Assembly: GCA_003500135.1 (NCBI GenBank)
Contig: DNTA01000169.1
Coordinates: forward strand, 1-42,409
Direction: 5' to 3'
Source: Cytophagales bacterium
GTDB lineage: Bacteria; Bacteroidota; Bacteroidia; Cytophagales; Cyclobacteriaceae
DNA: 42,409 nucleotides
Position 1 is the stretch's first letter; each line of letters opens with the position of its first letter. The translations under genes were made by a program, and so were the position numbers. The notes beneath the pieces are model-generated. The model was not told where the DNA came from, searched no databases, and saw only the letters and a list, made by a program, of their open reading frames with translations. Positions 32,876 through 41,793 of this stretch are shown in pieces.

Positions 32876-33928
32876 AAAAAGCCTGACTTCTTCATCTTTG
32901 CCTTTTACCGGCATGCTGCCTTTGTCTTTTACTTTTATGGCAGATCGTTCTTTCAATTCATCTGCAGCAGGTTTTGTCATTAAAAAACCAGTAGCAAATT
33001 GATTGCAGGCGCCAATCAACCTGCTCCCCACATTTAGAGCGTCAGCTATGTAGGAAATTTCTTTTTTAATTTGCCCCACCTCGGCTACCACTATTTTACC
33101 CACATCCAAACTTGGTTTAAATTCTGGCATTAAATTAAACTCGCGTTCAAAATACGATCTGTGCTTTTCAAGCTCTTGCTTAAAAAATGGAAAGGCCTTA
33201 TAGCAATTTAAATTGTTCAATCCTTTTTTGCGTGGCCATGTAAAAATCACTTCATCTTCGACATACTGATATATTTCACCCTGGAATTTATCCATTATCT
33301 TTGAAGAGAGCTTAAAGCATTCCTGCAACATGCTGGTATAAGACATAATTCCCAACTTATTGGTCAAACCAGTGGAGGACTTTAAGTCTATAAAAAGAAA
33401 ATAGCGATCCTCCTCCCTGGGTTTATAGTACTTCCCCATAAGTATTATAAACAAGATACCAGGGCCAAAAATCTCTTTTACTTCCTTTCCAATGATCAAT
33501 AAAACAATGACCACGAAAAAATAAATAACGAACCCAAAAACCAACTTGGAATACTCCATTAAACTTTCGGGATCATTGATGATAAAATTCAATATGCCTG
33601 CCCCATCAAACAGCAGTGAAATAATAACGACGGCAAGCGCAAAAATAAAAAGATGAGATAAAGTCATAAATACCACCCTCAACCTGTAATCGGCAAAACG
33701 AATGAAACGTTGATTTAACAAATTATTGAGCGAATATTAAAACGCCAGAATGGCGCCTCTTAGGATATCATATAGCAGGCGTTCTGATAGGTGGGTGAAT
33801 CTTTCAGTACCTTCGCAACTCAGGAACATTAAAATGGTAAACAATTGGAAGGCAAAAACCCAAATAATTATGGCGGGTAGTAAGTCTTTTCGTAGAAAAC
33901 GGGATATTCTATGCATAAATTCGATCAA
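32846..33928 (-). pseudogene. Membrane-bound class III adenylate/guanylate cyclase, interrupted by an in-frame TAA
   Basis: Codons from ATG 33928 run for 63 residues (MIEFMHRISRFLRKDLLPAI to RGAILAF), meet a TAA at 33737-33739, and continue in the same frame for another 296 residues with no shift. The downstream part can only start at a TTG (33719-33721) or an ATG at 33667. The whole would be about 360 residues: several N-terminal membrane spans, then a cyclase domain with metal-binding FLFIDLKSSTGL and YVEDEVIFTW, and LNVGSRL (Asn and Arg for transition-state binding). The spans are split across the stop, which supports a single ancestral gene. Either a recent nonsense mutation, readthrough, a sequence error, or re-initiation explains it. 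The catalytic motifs are intact, so the 291-codon piece may still be active. It is convergent with the B3/B4 gene, overlapping 30 bp. Confidence 0.75.
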
Positions 33929-33981
33929 TACTGCGACTAATATATGATTTATTGATCGATTTATTCAAAAATGGAAGAAAC

Positions 33982-34006
33982 AAAAAACCCGGCCTTTTGC
34001 CGGGTT
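33982..34006 (-). terminator. Rho-independent terminator of the 369-residue lipoprotein gene
   Basis: AACCCGGC (33986-33993) and GCCGGGTT (33999-34006) form a perfect 8-bp stem with a 5-nt loop, followed on the minus strand by TTTTTTG. It lies 24 bp after the lipoprotein stop and insulates the cyclase gene. Confidence 0.85.
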
Positions 34007-34030
34007 ATTCGACCATAGGGATAGATCGTA

Positions 34031-35140
34031 TCAGTATAAAAAGCTGATACGTAAGTTATTAATCGTTGATGGGTTATAAGGTGTCAGCCCTTCAATCGCA
34101 TTGATCATTATGTCATAGTCATCTGATGGTTTAACTCCCCCCTGTACAAAACCATCGGCATTGAAAAACCCGGGAGCCTCTGAATTGATGAGGTAAGCAT
34201 CTATTTGCTCCTGAGTAACCTGGCCATTGTATAGGGTTAATATTTCATTCCGCAACACACTCTTCATGGAATAGGTCTTTAATAATGCCTCGCGGTCGTC
34301 GGTATTAAGGTTATTTGGAGGCAGCCCTACTTCTGCAACGCCAATATTTTCCGCTTCTGATGCAGCCGCGACAAATGTCCAGCTGAAACCTCTTTTGTCA
34401 GTCTGAAACAGAAAAGCGTCGGGATGAATAGAACTGCCGTGAACCTCCACGAAATCGCCTTTTTTGGTCACATACATCTTCAGGTTACTCATCCAATAGC
34501 GGTCATATGTCTCCGGAAGCCCCACAATGCTTACTTCCATGGTAGCATCATATGCATTGTTTACTTCGGAGTAATCAATACGATAGATCGATTCTTTAAA
34601 AATTTCCATGGTATTAGCCCTGTCGATATTGTAAGGTTTCAAAATTGCGATACCTTCAACCGGACTATTGCTCCAGAAAACCTGAATTGCACGACCACTA
34701 TCGGCCTCAACAGTAGAATCAGAATCAGATATGGTCAACCCATATTCCCATATTTTTCCATCGTATACAGGCTCCTCTACAATCTCAATATTCTTGCTTC
34801 TACCATCCTCATCACTTTTATAAGAGAATGAAGCAGCAGCAGTGATGTTTAGTTCTCTTATACCTCTTATGATTTCACTGGTAATAATACTGGCTTCTTC
34901 ACCAACATGTATAAAAAATCGCAGGTGATCGTAAAGTTCATCACCGGTGGGCTCTTCCTGATTAGTGGGCCTTCCACCACTGAGCCCGGTATCAGAACTG
35001 ATTGATGACGGAATGTCAACTCGAAAATCCTCCGGAAGGATACTTTGCTCGGTATCAGTAATATCCAATGCATTTTCACATGATGTCAATATGAAAAATG
35101 CCATTGCCGGAAAGATCAATAAGTATTTAATACTTTTCAT
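34031..35140 (-). CDS. Predicted lipoprotein, uncharacterised (369 aa)
   Basis: A 369-residue outer-membrane or periplasmic lipoprotein. The signal MKSIKYLLIFPAMAFFILTSC ends in lipobox L-T-S-C with Cys21 as the modified residue. The mature region starts with an acidic, Ser/Thr-rich linker (ENALDITDTEQS, SSISSDTGLSGG) and then has beta-rich segments; no enzymatic motif stands out, and I cannot name a family. It is the last gene of a minus-strand group with an MFS transporter and two hot-dog proteins (66 bp after the MFS stop), and is closed by a strong terminator. It could also be expressed separately. Confidence 0.78.
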   Translation of the reverse strand: MKSIKYLLIFPAMAFFILTSCENALDITDTEQSILPEDFRVDIPSSISSDTGLSGGRPTNQEEPTGDELYDHLRFFIHVGEEASIITSEIIRGIRELNITAAASFSYKSDEDGRSKNIEIVEEPVYDGKIWEYGLTISDSDSTVEADSGRAIQVFWSNSPVEGIAILKPYNIDRANTMEIFKESIYRIDYSEVNNAYDATMEVSIVGLPETYDRYWMSNLKMYVTKKGDFVEVHGSSIHPDAFLFQTDKRGFSWTFVAAASEAENIGVAEVGLPPNNLNTDDREALLKTYSMKSVLRNEILTLYNGQVTQEQIDAYLINSEAPGFFNADGFVQGGVKPSDDYDIMINAIEGLTPYNPSTINNLRISFLY

Positions 35141-35206
35141 TAATAAAAAATTAGGTTTTACCTTAACCGTACAATTTTATCACACCTCTTTTTATTTATA
35201 CCCCTA

Positions 35207-36397
35207 TTAGTGGTTTAATTTTGTTTTGATTTTTTTATTAACCATTCGTAGCAATAAAAACAGCGCTATCGCGGGCAATATACCCGCACTGATGAAAACA
35301 AGAGGAAAGCGTTCGACCTGATTATTGTAAACATACCCTGAAAACAAACCACCAAGTCCGATCCCGATTTCCATGGATATAAAAACTGTTGCAAGCGCCC
35401 TTCCTCTGAATGTCGGGTTCGCCAGATCGATCGTCCAGGCAAAAACAGTTGGCGAATTGATCCCGGCTGAAAGTCCGAAAATGATGCTGGCTACGTAGAG
35501 CTGCCATTGCGTATGCGCCACGCCTAAAAAAATCATGGAAGTGGCGAGCAGTACCATGCCTAACATTAACACCCTTTCCCTGCCATATTTATCAGATGCT
35601 TTACCTGCTACGAGTCTCATTACAAGTGACGCAATAGTAAACACTGCAAAAAACAAACCTTTATTGGCTATACCCAGGTGTTTACTGTAGTCGGGAATGA
35701 TGGTTAAAACAACCCCAAAAGAAAAAACCGACAGCCCCATCACAATAGCTGGGCGCCAGGCCCTTGGTTCGTAAACATCTATCCATTTGATCTTCAATAA
35801 ATCAATTTTGAATTTCTTTTTTGATATAAGGGTTTCAGGCATCCAGGCGATGACTAAAATAGACAGTAAAGCGCTGAGTGAACTGGCATAAAACATGATA
35901 TTGTAGTTAAACTCCATCACCAGCCAGCTTCCAAGTGCCGGCCCTGCTGCCATGCCCATGGAACCAAATACACCCAAAATACCCATGGCTTCGCCCCTTC
36001 TGTGTTCAGGAGCAATATCACCTACATAGGCAGAGGTAGCAGTTGGCTTGAACCCGGTAGACATTCCGTGTATGAGACGCAATACAAAAAAAGCAACCAC
36101 ACCGGTTACAACAGCATATAACACACCACAAACTATGCAAACCAATACGCCATAGACCATGATCGGAATACGCCCCACACAGTCTGTTAGCTTACCGCTA
36201 AACGGTCTGGAAAGGCCTGCTGTAAATGTAAAAAGCGGTATGATGAGCCCTTTATGATCACCGCCACCCATACTGGTAAGGTAATCAGGCAACTCCGGGA
36301 TGATCATGTTGAAACTGGCAAAAAACAGAAATGAACTAAAGCACAACAACCAAAACTTTAAGGTATAAAGTTGCGGCTCCCCTGAGGATAAGGTCAT
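35207..36397 (-). CDS. Major facilitator superfamily transporter
   Basis: A 396-residue, 12-span MFS transporter. TAGLSRPFSGKLTDCVGRIPIMVYG is the loop 2-3 motif A region, followed by FVLRLIHGMSTGF and GVFGSMGMAAGPALGSWLV (motif C-like), typical of drug/proton antiporter-1 members; VMRLVAGKASDKYGRERVLMLG repeats motif A in the second half. Substrate is not deducible; a multidrug or sugar efflux pump is plausible. It follows the FabZ-like gene (34 bp) and precedes the lipoprotein gene, so co-transcription with the two hot-dog genes is likely. Confidence 0.88.
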   Translation of the reverse strand: MTLSSGEPQLYTLKFWLLCFSSFLFFASFNMIIPELPDYLTSMGGGDHKGLIIPLFTFTAGLSRPFSGKLTDCVGRIPIMVYGVLVCIVCGVLYAVVTGVVAFFVLRLIHGMSTGFKPTATSAYVGDIAPEHRRGEAMGILGVFGSMGMAAGPALGSWLVMEFNYNIMFYASSLSALLSILVIAWMPETLISKKKFKIDLLKIKWIDVYEPRAWRPAIVMGLSVFSFGVVLTIIPDYSKHLGIANKGLFFAVFTIASLVMRLVAGKASDKYGRERVLMLGMVLLATSMIFLGVAHTQWQLYVASIIFGLSAGINSPTVFAWTIDLANPTFRGRALATVFISMEIGIGLGGLFSGYVYNNQVERFPLVFISAGILPAIALFLLLRMVNKKIKTKLNH

Positions 36398-36431
36398 ATC
36401 CTATGCTGGATTACAGTATTTTGAAATGAAT

Positions 36432-36803
36432 TTACTCGTGAATATAATTTCCTTTTAATTTAAAGCTTACTTCGCCATTGCCCAGGTTGGTAGCCACATC
36501 TGTTTTTACCCTGTTACCTTCTATAGTTGCATCAATACCAAAATACAGGGTGTCATTTTCGTTTGGATCAACCAATGCCTGGAATTTAATCATATTGGCA
36601 TCTTCGAGCCGGTAAGACTTTTCAAAAATCTCTTCTAAGAGTTCAGCAATGATCTCCACCTGGCATACCCCTGGTAATATCGGCTTACCCGGAAAATGGC
36701 CTTTAAATATATCGTGGCCCTTATCCAGATTTACAACCACTTCATAATGCCCACTGGTGGTTTCTTTAAGGGAATGTATGGTAAATAGATCGTTTTTAAG
36801 CAT
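36432..36803 (-). CDS. FabZ-like 3-hydroxyacyl-ACP dehydratase (hot-dog fold)
   Basis: A 123-residue hot-dog protein. The core GHDIFKGHFPGKPILPGVCQVE carries the FabZ-type catalytic His36 and the GxP turn. At 123 residues it is shorter than FabZ (about 145), similar to accessory dehydratases in aryl-polyene, flexirubin or other lipid clusters. It lies 11 bp after a second hot-dog gene, suggesting a heterodimeric or sequential pair, and upstream of an MFS transporter. No acyl carrier protein or ketosynthase gene is in the window, so its pathway is unknown. Confidence 0.82.
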   Translation of the reverse strand: MLKNDLFTIHSLKETTSGHYEVVVNLDKGHDIFKGHFPGKPILPGVCQVEIIAELLEEIFEKSYRLEDANMIKFQALVDPNENDTLYFGIDATIEGNRVKTDVATNLGNGEVSFKLKGNYIHE

Positions 36804-36814
36804 GGTTGGTATTT

Positions 36815-37231
36815 TTAGGCTTGTATAAAAATCCTGATTTCTGAAGTAGCGAGAGTTTTCCCTTCACTATTGCTCATTGAACCTTCAATAATCAAAACAT
36901 TCATTAGCGACTTCAACAGTTTAATTTTTGTAGTGACTGTATCACCAATGTATGGCAACTCTTTAACAATCAAAGCCTTAACCCCTGCGATAAATCCAAT
37001 GGGAATTTCCTCACCTCTTTTGTAGTAGCCATATCCGGCAAGTACAGCAGCAGTCTGGGCTATGTTTTCTATAATTCCCCCTGCCCTGAATTTCCCACTC
37101 CTACTCATTACATTGCCTTCGGCAATATAAAATGTAGTGGAAGCTTCTTTTTCATCGACCCGTAATATTTCATCGACCATTACAAATGGAGTTCGCTGAG
37201 GAATCAGGTCTAAAACATTCACTTTTTCCAT
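36815..37231 (-). CDS. Second hot-dog fold dehydratase-like protein
   Basis: A 138-residue hot-dog protein with DLIPQRTPFVMVDEILRV, as in ApeP/FabA-like proteins, the central-helix segment GIIENIAQTAAVLAGYG, and PYIGDTVTTKIKLLKS at the later strands. Glu in ENIAQ replaces part of the usual catalytic helix, so whether it is a dehydratase, thioesterase or a structural partner is open. ATG 37231 is chosen because a -7 element lies at 37253-37260; an in-frame ATG at 37255 would overlap that element. It is transcribed first, ahead of the FabZ-like gene (11 bp). Confidence 0.78.
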   Translation of the reverse strand: MEKVNVLDLIPQRTPFVMVDEILRVDEKEASTTFYIAEGNVMSRSGKFRAGGIIENIAQTAAVLAGYGYYKRGEEIPIGFIAGVKALIVKELPYIGDTVTTKIKLLKSLMNVLIIEGSMSNSEGKTLATSEIRIFIQA

Positions 37232-37252
37232 ATAACATGCGATTTGAAGCGT

Positions 37253-37260
37253 CAAAACTA
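37253..37260 (-). promoter_or_regulatory. Promoter -7 element of the hot-dog operon
   Basis: TAGTTTTG on the minus strand matches TAnnTTTG. Predicted start near 37246, 15 nt before the ATG at 37231. It supports the shorter start of the first hot-dog gene. Confidence 0.55.
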
Positions 37261-37315
37261 CATAAAAGATCGGTACGAAAGAATATTTTTTTAATATGGT
37301 ACTTTCAATGGTAAC

Positions 37316-38113
37316 CTATTCGACTATTACCGTTTCTTTTATTACAGAAGAAGCTGCGAAAAATCCAACAGCGCCGCCCGATATATTAGTTATGACATTG
37401 TTTTTTTGAACATCAAACACACCGCCCCGCCAATTGGTCTCCATCAACAGAGACCTGATGAAATCCTGTTGTTCAACATTCAGTGAGTATTTGATACGTT
37501 GTATACGGGTACCCCTTGGGAAATACACCCTTTCGCTGCGTGGTGGAAAGAGTTGGTTAACATCTGAGGCGTCCAAAACATAAAAGAACAATCTGGCGGT
37601 ATTTTCCGGTCCGGGTTCCTCCTCAAAAACGCTGCTCCAATCCAGCAGTAGTTCTTCCATTGCCGGTTGATCGCTTGCCACTTCCTTTAGATAGAAAAAG
37701 TCCTGATTTTCCTCATCTGGAATGAAATTAAGTGGAAGAAGCGGCGATACCGGTACCATAGAGGTTACAGCAGTAAAAACCTCATCATTATAGTCGATTC
37801 TCAACTGATACTCTTTCCCCACCACAGCCTGTAAAGTATCTGACAGGTATATACCCGAACCCTCTGGCCCTTCAATGAACTGAATGGCTGTGTCACCATC
37901 AAAAACAGTTACCTGAGCGCCTGAAACATTGAATTGAACCCCATTAAGGCTGGTTTTTGGCTTACTCAATTTAATTCTTTGCCGTTTTAGCTCGTTGGTC
38001 AACCAACCTTCAACTACCAATGGTGGCAAATCACCTCTTTTGAGCTGCCAGTCAACAGCTTCCTCGCAGGCAGATAACAATACAACACCGATGATCAACC
38101 ACCACTTTTTCAT
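37316..38113 (-). CDS. DUF4249 family lipoprotein
   Basis: A 265-residue lipoprotein with signal MKKWWLIIGVVLLSAC (lipobox L-S-A-C, Cys16). The mature part shows the DUF4249 pattern: LPPLVVEGWLTNEL, VSGAQVTVFDGD, GIYLSDTLQAVVGKEYQLRI, TAVTSMVPVSPL, and a later FFYVLDASD-type strand. DUF4249 proteins are surface or periplasmic partners found next to TonB-dependent receptors in Bacteroidetes; their molecular role is not settled. Its ATG overlaps the receptor stop by 4 bp, so both are made together under the upstream sigma/anti-sigma pair. Confidence 0.88.
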   Translation of the reverse strand: MKKWWLIIGVVLLSACEEAVDWQLKRGDLPPLVVEGWLTNELKRQRIKLSKPKTSLNGVQFNVSGAQVTVFDGDTAIQFIEGPEGSGIYLSDTLQAVVGKEYQLRIDYNDEVFTAVTSMVPVSPLLPLNFIPDEENQDFFYLKEVASDQPAMEELLLDWSSVFEEEPGPENTARLFFYVLDASDVNQLFPPRSERVYFPRGTRIQRIKYSLNVEQQDFIRSLLMETNWRGGVFDVQKNNVITNISGGAVGFFAASSVIKETVIVE

Positions 38114-40743
38114 AATTCGAACCTATAATTAACTGATGGCACAATGCGATATAAAAAAGCCTTCGTAGCTATGTAGGTCGGCGATTCAATGAGGTTGGAA
38201 GGCACTTCAAAACCTCCGGATTCGGTCTGCTGCTTGTTAAAGTTAATGTAAATGGGGTTTTGGCGTCCATACAAATTAAATACCCCGATTTCCAACCAGT
38301 GCCTGAAACCCCGGTCTGTTTTATTTAATCGAAACGATGCATTTAAATCCAAACGGTGGTATTCGGGCAACCGGTCGTTGTGAATAGATTCGTAATAGGG
38401 CAAGGTATATCCATTGAATTCAAAAAAGCCGGATGGCGTACTGATAGCAGCGCCTGACATCCAGCTAAAATTGGCCCCTATCTGTACCCTTTCGTTCACA
38501 TGATACGAAGCGACCAGGCTCAGATCATGTGGCCTGTCGTATGCCGTAGGGTACTTTTCACCATTATTTATTCCGTTTATTTGTTTGAATGCCCTGGAGT
38601 ACACATAAAACACACTGCCATGTAATCTGCCATATTGTTTTTTAAGCGAAAGCTCTACACCGTAACTATGGCCCTCTCCGAAAAGCAGCTCTCCTTCCAG
38701 CTCCGGGTTGAGCAACAAATCGGCATGGGCCTCGTAGCCAATCTGGTTGTCAAACTTTTTGAAATAAGTCTCAGCAGAAAACACAAAATCTTTATCCCGG
38801 TTGAAATGATGGTACCCCAATGTGATATGATGTGCTGACTGTGGTTTTAAATTAGGACCTGACGGAAGCCATACTTCAAGATTGGTAAAAGGGCTGATCG
38901 TATTACTGATCAGGTGTGTATATTGCCTCGTATGCATGTAGGCAAGTTGTAGCCTGCTGTCTTTTGTTAAGGTCCTGCTAATACTTATTCTGGGTTCCCA
39001 GCCGGAATAATTATTATATACCTCACCGGGAGCATAAAAGGTTGTATCAACCACCTCTCTGTTTTCATCGAACGTATATTCGAAACTTTCACCTAAGTTG
39101 GCCCAATTGGTAAAACGCAGGCCATATGACAACAACCAATCGTCACCAATTTTTTGATCATTATCAATAAAAAAGCTTATCTCCCTGGCAAACCTGGGTG
39201 AAACAAACGGAAAGATTTCAGTGGTATCGCGCACGCCCTCTACATTACCGGGGTTAAAATTATGCCCTCGTACCTCAAAACCCATGGTGACGGTATTATT
39301 TGGATTCAAAAACCAGGTGAGATCGGACCTGACACTTACATTGGCTATATGTGAGTTCCATCGCGAATCGGTTTGAAGGTCATTGTACAGGTTATAGTCG
39401 TAATTGCTGCTATATAAAGTGGTGTTGGCAAAAAGCTTGGGGTTAAATACATGGTTCCACCTCACTGTGCCTGCTATATTGCCCCACTCGATACCCGTCG
39501 AATCGCTTTCGTTAAAAAAATCATTGCCTTTGTATGCGCTCAGGTATATCCTGTCTTTTTTACCCAGCCGAAAATTGATCTTGGCATTGACATCATAAAA
39601 GTAAAAATCGGAAATATCTTCCTGGATACCTTGCAGGTAGCCATTGAAATGCGACCTTCTACCGGAAAGAAAAAAGGAGGACTTCCCTTTTTGAATAGGC
39701 CCTTCCACCGATACATTTGATGCCACTACTCCTACATTGCCTTTCAGGTGCATTTCATTCATATTCCCTTCATTGGTGATCACATCTAAAACCGATGATA
39801 TTCTCCCACCCAAATGAGCTGGAATATAGGTGCGGTACATTTGTATATCGCGTGCTGCCTCAGGCAAAATTGTGGAAAATATACCAAAAGCATGCGATGG
39901 GTTGTAGATCGGTGCATCATCAATTAAAATTAAATTCTGATCCCGCTCACCCCCTCTTACGTGATAAAAAACGGAGCCATCGTTAAAAAAGCGCACCCCA
40001 GGCACCGACTGAAGGGATTTCACAACATCCTGAACGCCAAATAAGGCCGGCATTTCCCGAACCAGATTGATCGGCATATTCTGATTCTGCCAGTCTGCAA
40101 TTTCCAGATAATCAACGCCCTTGGTGGAATTGATCACCAATTCTCCTAAATATTTCACTTCGGGATTCATTTTTATCAGGGTCAGGCCACCTTTAAAATA
40201 GGCCAGCGGTAGTAACCTCGGCTGATACCCCATAAACGAAATGGCTACGGTATCAACATCTTCGGGTACAGTAAGGGAAAAGTAACCATAGTCGTTTGTC
40301 ACTACTCCCCGCCCCGTTGCGGGGAGCACTACAGAGGCGCCGGGTAAAAATTCACCACTTTCCGTATCTGTAACGAAACCGTTTATGATTTTGGCACCTG
40401 ATTTATTGTCATTGGCTGGTGTAATGACATATACATCCTCAATTTTATTGATATTTACATTTAGGGTGAGAGCCAGGTAATGCATGAGACTATCGGTAGA
40501 AACCTCATTTAACCTGTATTTTCTTTTTTGTGAAGCGTTAATGCGGCTTTCGCTATATGAAAATGTAAGATTGTATTCTTTCTCAAGATGTTCCAGAAGG
40601 TCTTTAAGCCTTATATTCTCATACTCCAGTGAAATCAAAATGTCCGGTGGATCGGCCTGTGCACGAATCTCCTGCAATGGGATTGCGCACAGCAAAAACA
40701 GAGTTGCCAGAGACTTAATAAGGTATGGTGAGCGCCACTTCAC
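38110..40743 (-). CDS. TonB-dependent receptor with STN signalling domain and carboxypeptidase-regulatory-like domain
   Basis: An 877-residue outer-membrane receptor. Order: signal peptide (about 1-28), secretin/TonB N-terminal (STN) domain (about 35-112, LKDLLEHLEKEYNLTFSY), carboxypeptidase-regulatory-like domain (about 120-190, GFVTDTESGEFLPGASVVL), plug (about 215-330, with VVKSLQSVPGVRF and FYHVRGGERDQNLILID), and a 22-strand barrel ending in an aromatic FEL. The STN domain means it also signals to FecR, not only imports. The start codon is GTG (40741-40743), 26 bp after the FecR stop. DUF4249 follows with a 4-bp overlap. Substrate (siderophore, glycan or peptide) cannot be read; no SusD is present, which argues against a polysaccharide-utilisation locus. 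Confidence 0.93.
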   Translation of the reverse strand: MKWRSPYLIKSLATLFLLCAIPLQEIRAQADPPDILISLEYENIRLKDLLEHLEKEYNLTFSYSESRINASQKRKYRLNEVSTDSLMHYLALTLNVNINKIEDVYVITPANDNKSGAKIINGFVTDTESGEFLPGASVVLPATGRGVVTNDYGYFSLTVPEDVDTVAISFMGYQPRLLPLAYFKGGLTLIKMNPEVKYLGELVINSTKGVDYLEIADWQNQNMPINLVREMPALFGVQDVVKSLQSVPGVRFFNDGSVFYHVRGGERDQNLILIDDAPIYNPSHAFGIFSTILPEAARDIQMYRTYIPAHLGGRISSVLDVITNEGNMNEMHLKGNVGVVASNVSVEGPIQKGKSSFFLSGRRSHFNGYLQGIQEDISDFYFYDVNAKINFRLGKKDRIYLSAYKGNDFFNESDSTGIEWGNIAGTVRWNHVFNPKLFANTTLYSSNYDYNLYNDLQTDSRWNSHIANVSVRSDLTWFLNPNNTVTMGFEVRGHNFNPGNVEGVRDTTEIFPFVSPRFAREISFFIDNDQKIGDDWLLSYGLRFTNWANLGESFEYTFDENREVVDTTFYAPGEVYNNYSGWEPRISISRTLTKDSRLQLAYMHTRQYTHLISNTISPFTNLEVWLPSGPNLKPQSAHHITLGYHHFNRDKDFVFSAETYFKKFDNQIGYEAHADLLLNPELEGELLFGEGHSYGVELSLKKQYGRLHGSVFYVYSRAFKQINGINNGEKYPTAYDRPHDLSLVASYHVNERVQIGANFSWMSGAAISTPSGFFEFNGYTLPYYESIHNDRLPEYHRLDLNASFRLNKTDRGFRHWLEIGVFNLYGRQNPIYINFNKQQTESGGFEVPSNLIESPTYIATKAFLYRIVPSVNYRFEL

Positions 40744-40769
40744 TGATAAGACAGTTTTTTACAACAATC

Positions 40770-41738
40770 TTAACAGCCTTGACCCGAGAAAACAACTTTA
40801 GTTTCTTCTTTTTTGTATTGTATATTCAAGGTACTTGATATGACCTTTAAAACCTCATCAATGTCAGCATCTTCAAAATGGGCCGTAAGTGTACAGGAAG
40901 CAATTTCCCGGTCAGACAGTTCGAACTCTATTTGGTAAGTACTTTTAAGTACAGGAATAATATCTTTTAGAGATTCATTTTCGAAATCCATTACACCGGT
41001 TTTCCATGCCAGGTAATTATCACTGGTGTTTTTGTTCACCTCAATACGACTATTATAAAATACAACCCCTTCCATACCCGGAGTCAATTTTTCCGAAGCA
41101 GAACGATCTTTTTGTCGTACTTCTACCTTACCGGTAGATACCGTTACAGACATTGACCGCGTAGCTTCATCGTTATATACATTAAAAGATGTTCCCAGCA
41201 CTTCCAATTCACCATATTTCGATTGCACGATAAAAGGTTTATGTGGCTCCCCTTTCACATCAAAAAAGGCTTCCCCTTTTAAGTGGACCTTTCTGTCTTG
41301 TACGCCAAAACCTGATGCTACTGTCAGGGAAGCGGATTTGTTTAAGGTTACTATTGTGCCATCTTCGAGCACAACCTCTTGTATATTTTGATCTGCGGTA
41401 TATGTACCAGAACTGTTCTGAAAGTAGATGAGTGAATAAATGGCTACAGCAAAAACTGCGATTGCGGCTGCTATTTTCCAGAATAGCGGGTACTGATTGG
41501 CAGTGCCTTTCCTGCTACCTTCACCAATTTTCTTCTGAACATTTTGAAGGAAGAATTGCCATTCACGGTCTACATCTTCATTGGTCAATCCATGTATTCG
41601 TCCACTTTCTTCCCAAATCCTCTCAATTCTGGAAAATTTTTTCTGATTTTCCGGATTGGACATGCGCCAAGCTTCTACCTCATTCCTTTCATGGGCGTTT
41701 GCCTCTCCGTTCAAAAATTTAATAATCAGTTCTTCCAT
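40770..41738 (-). CDS. FecR-family anti-sigma factor
   Basis: A 322-residue single-span regulator. The cytosolic N-terminus (about 1-80) should bind the sigma factor: FLNGEANAHERNEVEAW and ERIWEESGRI; one membrane span (about 88-108, FWKIAAAIAVFAVAIYSLIYF) follows; the periplasmic FecR domain holds QEVVLEDGTIVTLNKSASLTV and GEAFFDVKGEPHKPFIVQS; the C-terminal DUF4974 domain (about 245-318) includes DFENESLKDIIPVLKS. It receives the signal from the receptor STN domain and passes it to the sigma factor encoded 55 bp upstream. The layout sigma-FecR-TonB receptor is the standard Bacteroidetes arrangement. Confidence 0.94.
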   Translation of the reverse strand: MEELIIKFLNGEANAHERNEVEAWRMSNPENQKKFSRIERIWEESGRIHGLTNEDVDREWQFFLQNVQKKIGEGSRKGTANQYPLFWKIAAAIAVFAVAIYSLIYFQNSSGTYTADQNIQEVVLEDGTIVTLNKSASLTVASGFGVQDRKVHLKGEAFFDVKGEPHKPFIVQSKYGELEVLGTSFNVYNDEATRSMSVTVSTGKVEVRQKDRSASEKLTPGMEGVVFYNSRIEVNKNTSDNYLAWKTGVMDFENESLKDIIPVLKSTYQIEFELSDREIASCTLTAHFEDADIDEVLKVISSTLNIQYKKEETKVVFSGQGC

Positions 41739-41793
41739 TGTAAAATTACATATACCATCCCATATGAATATACACCAATTCCTTCATTTACCC

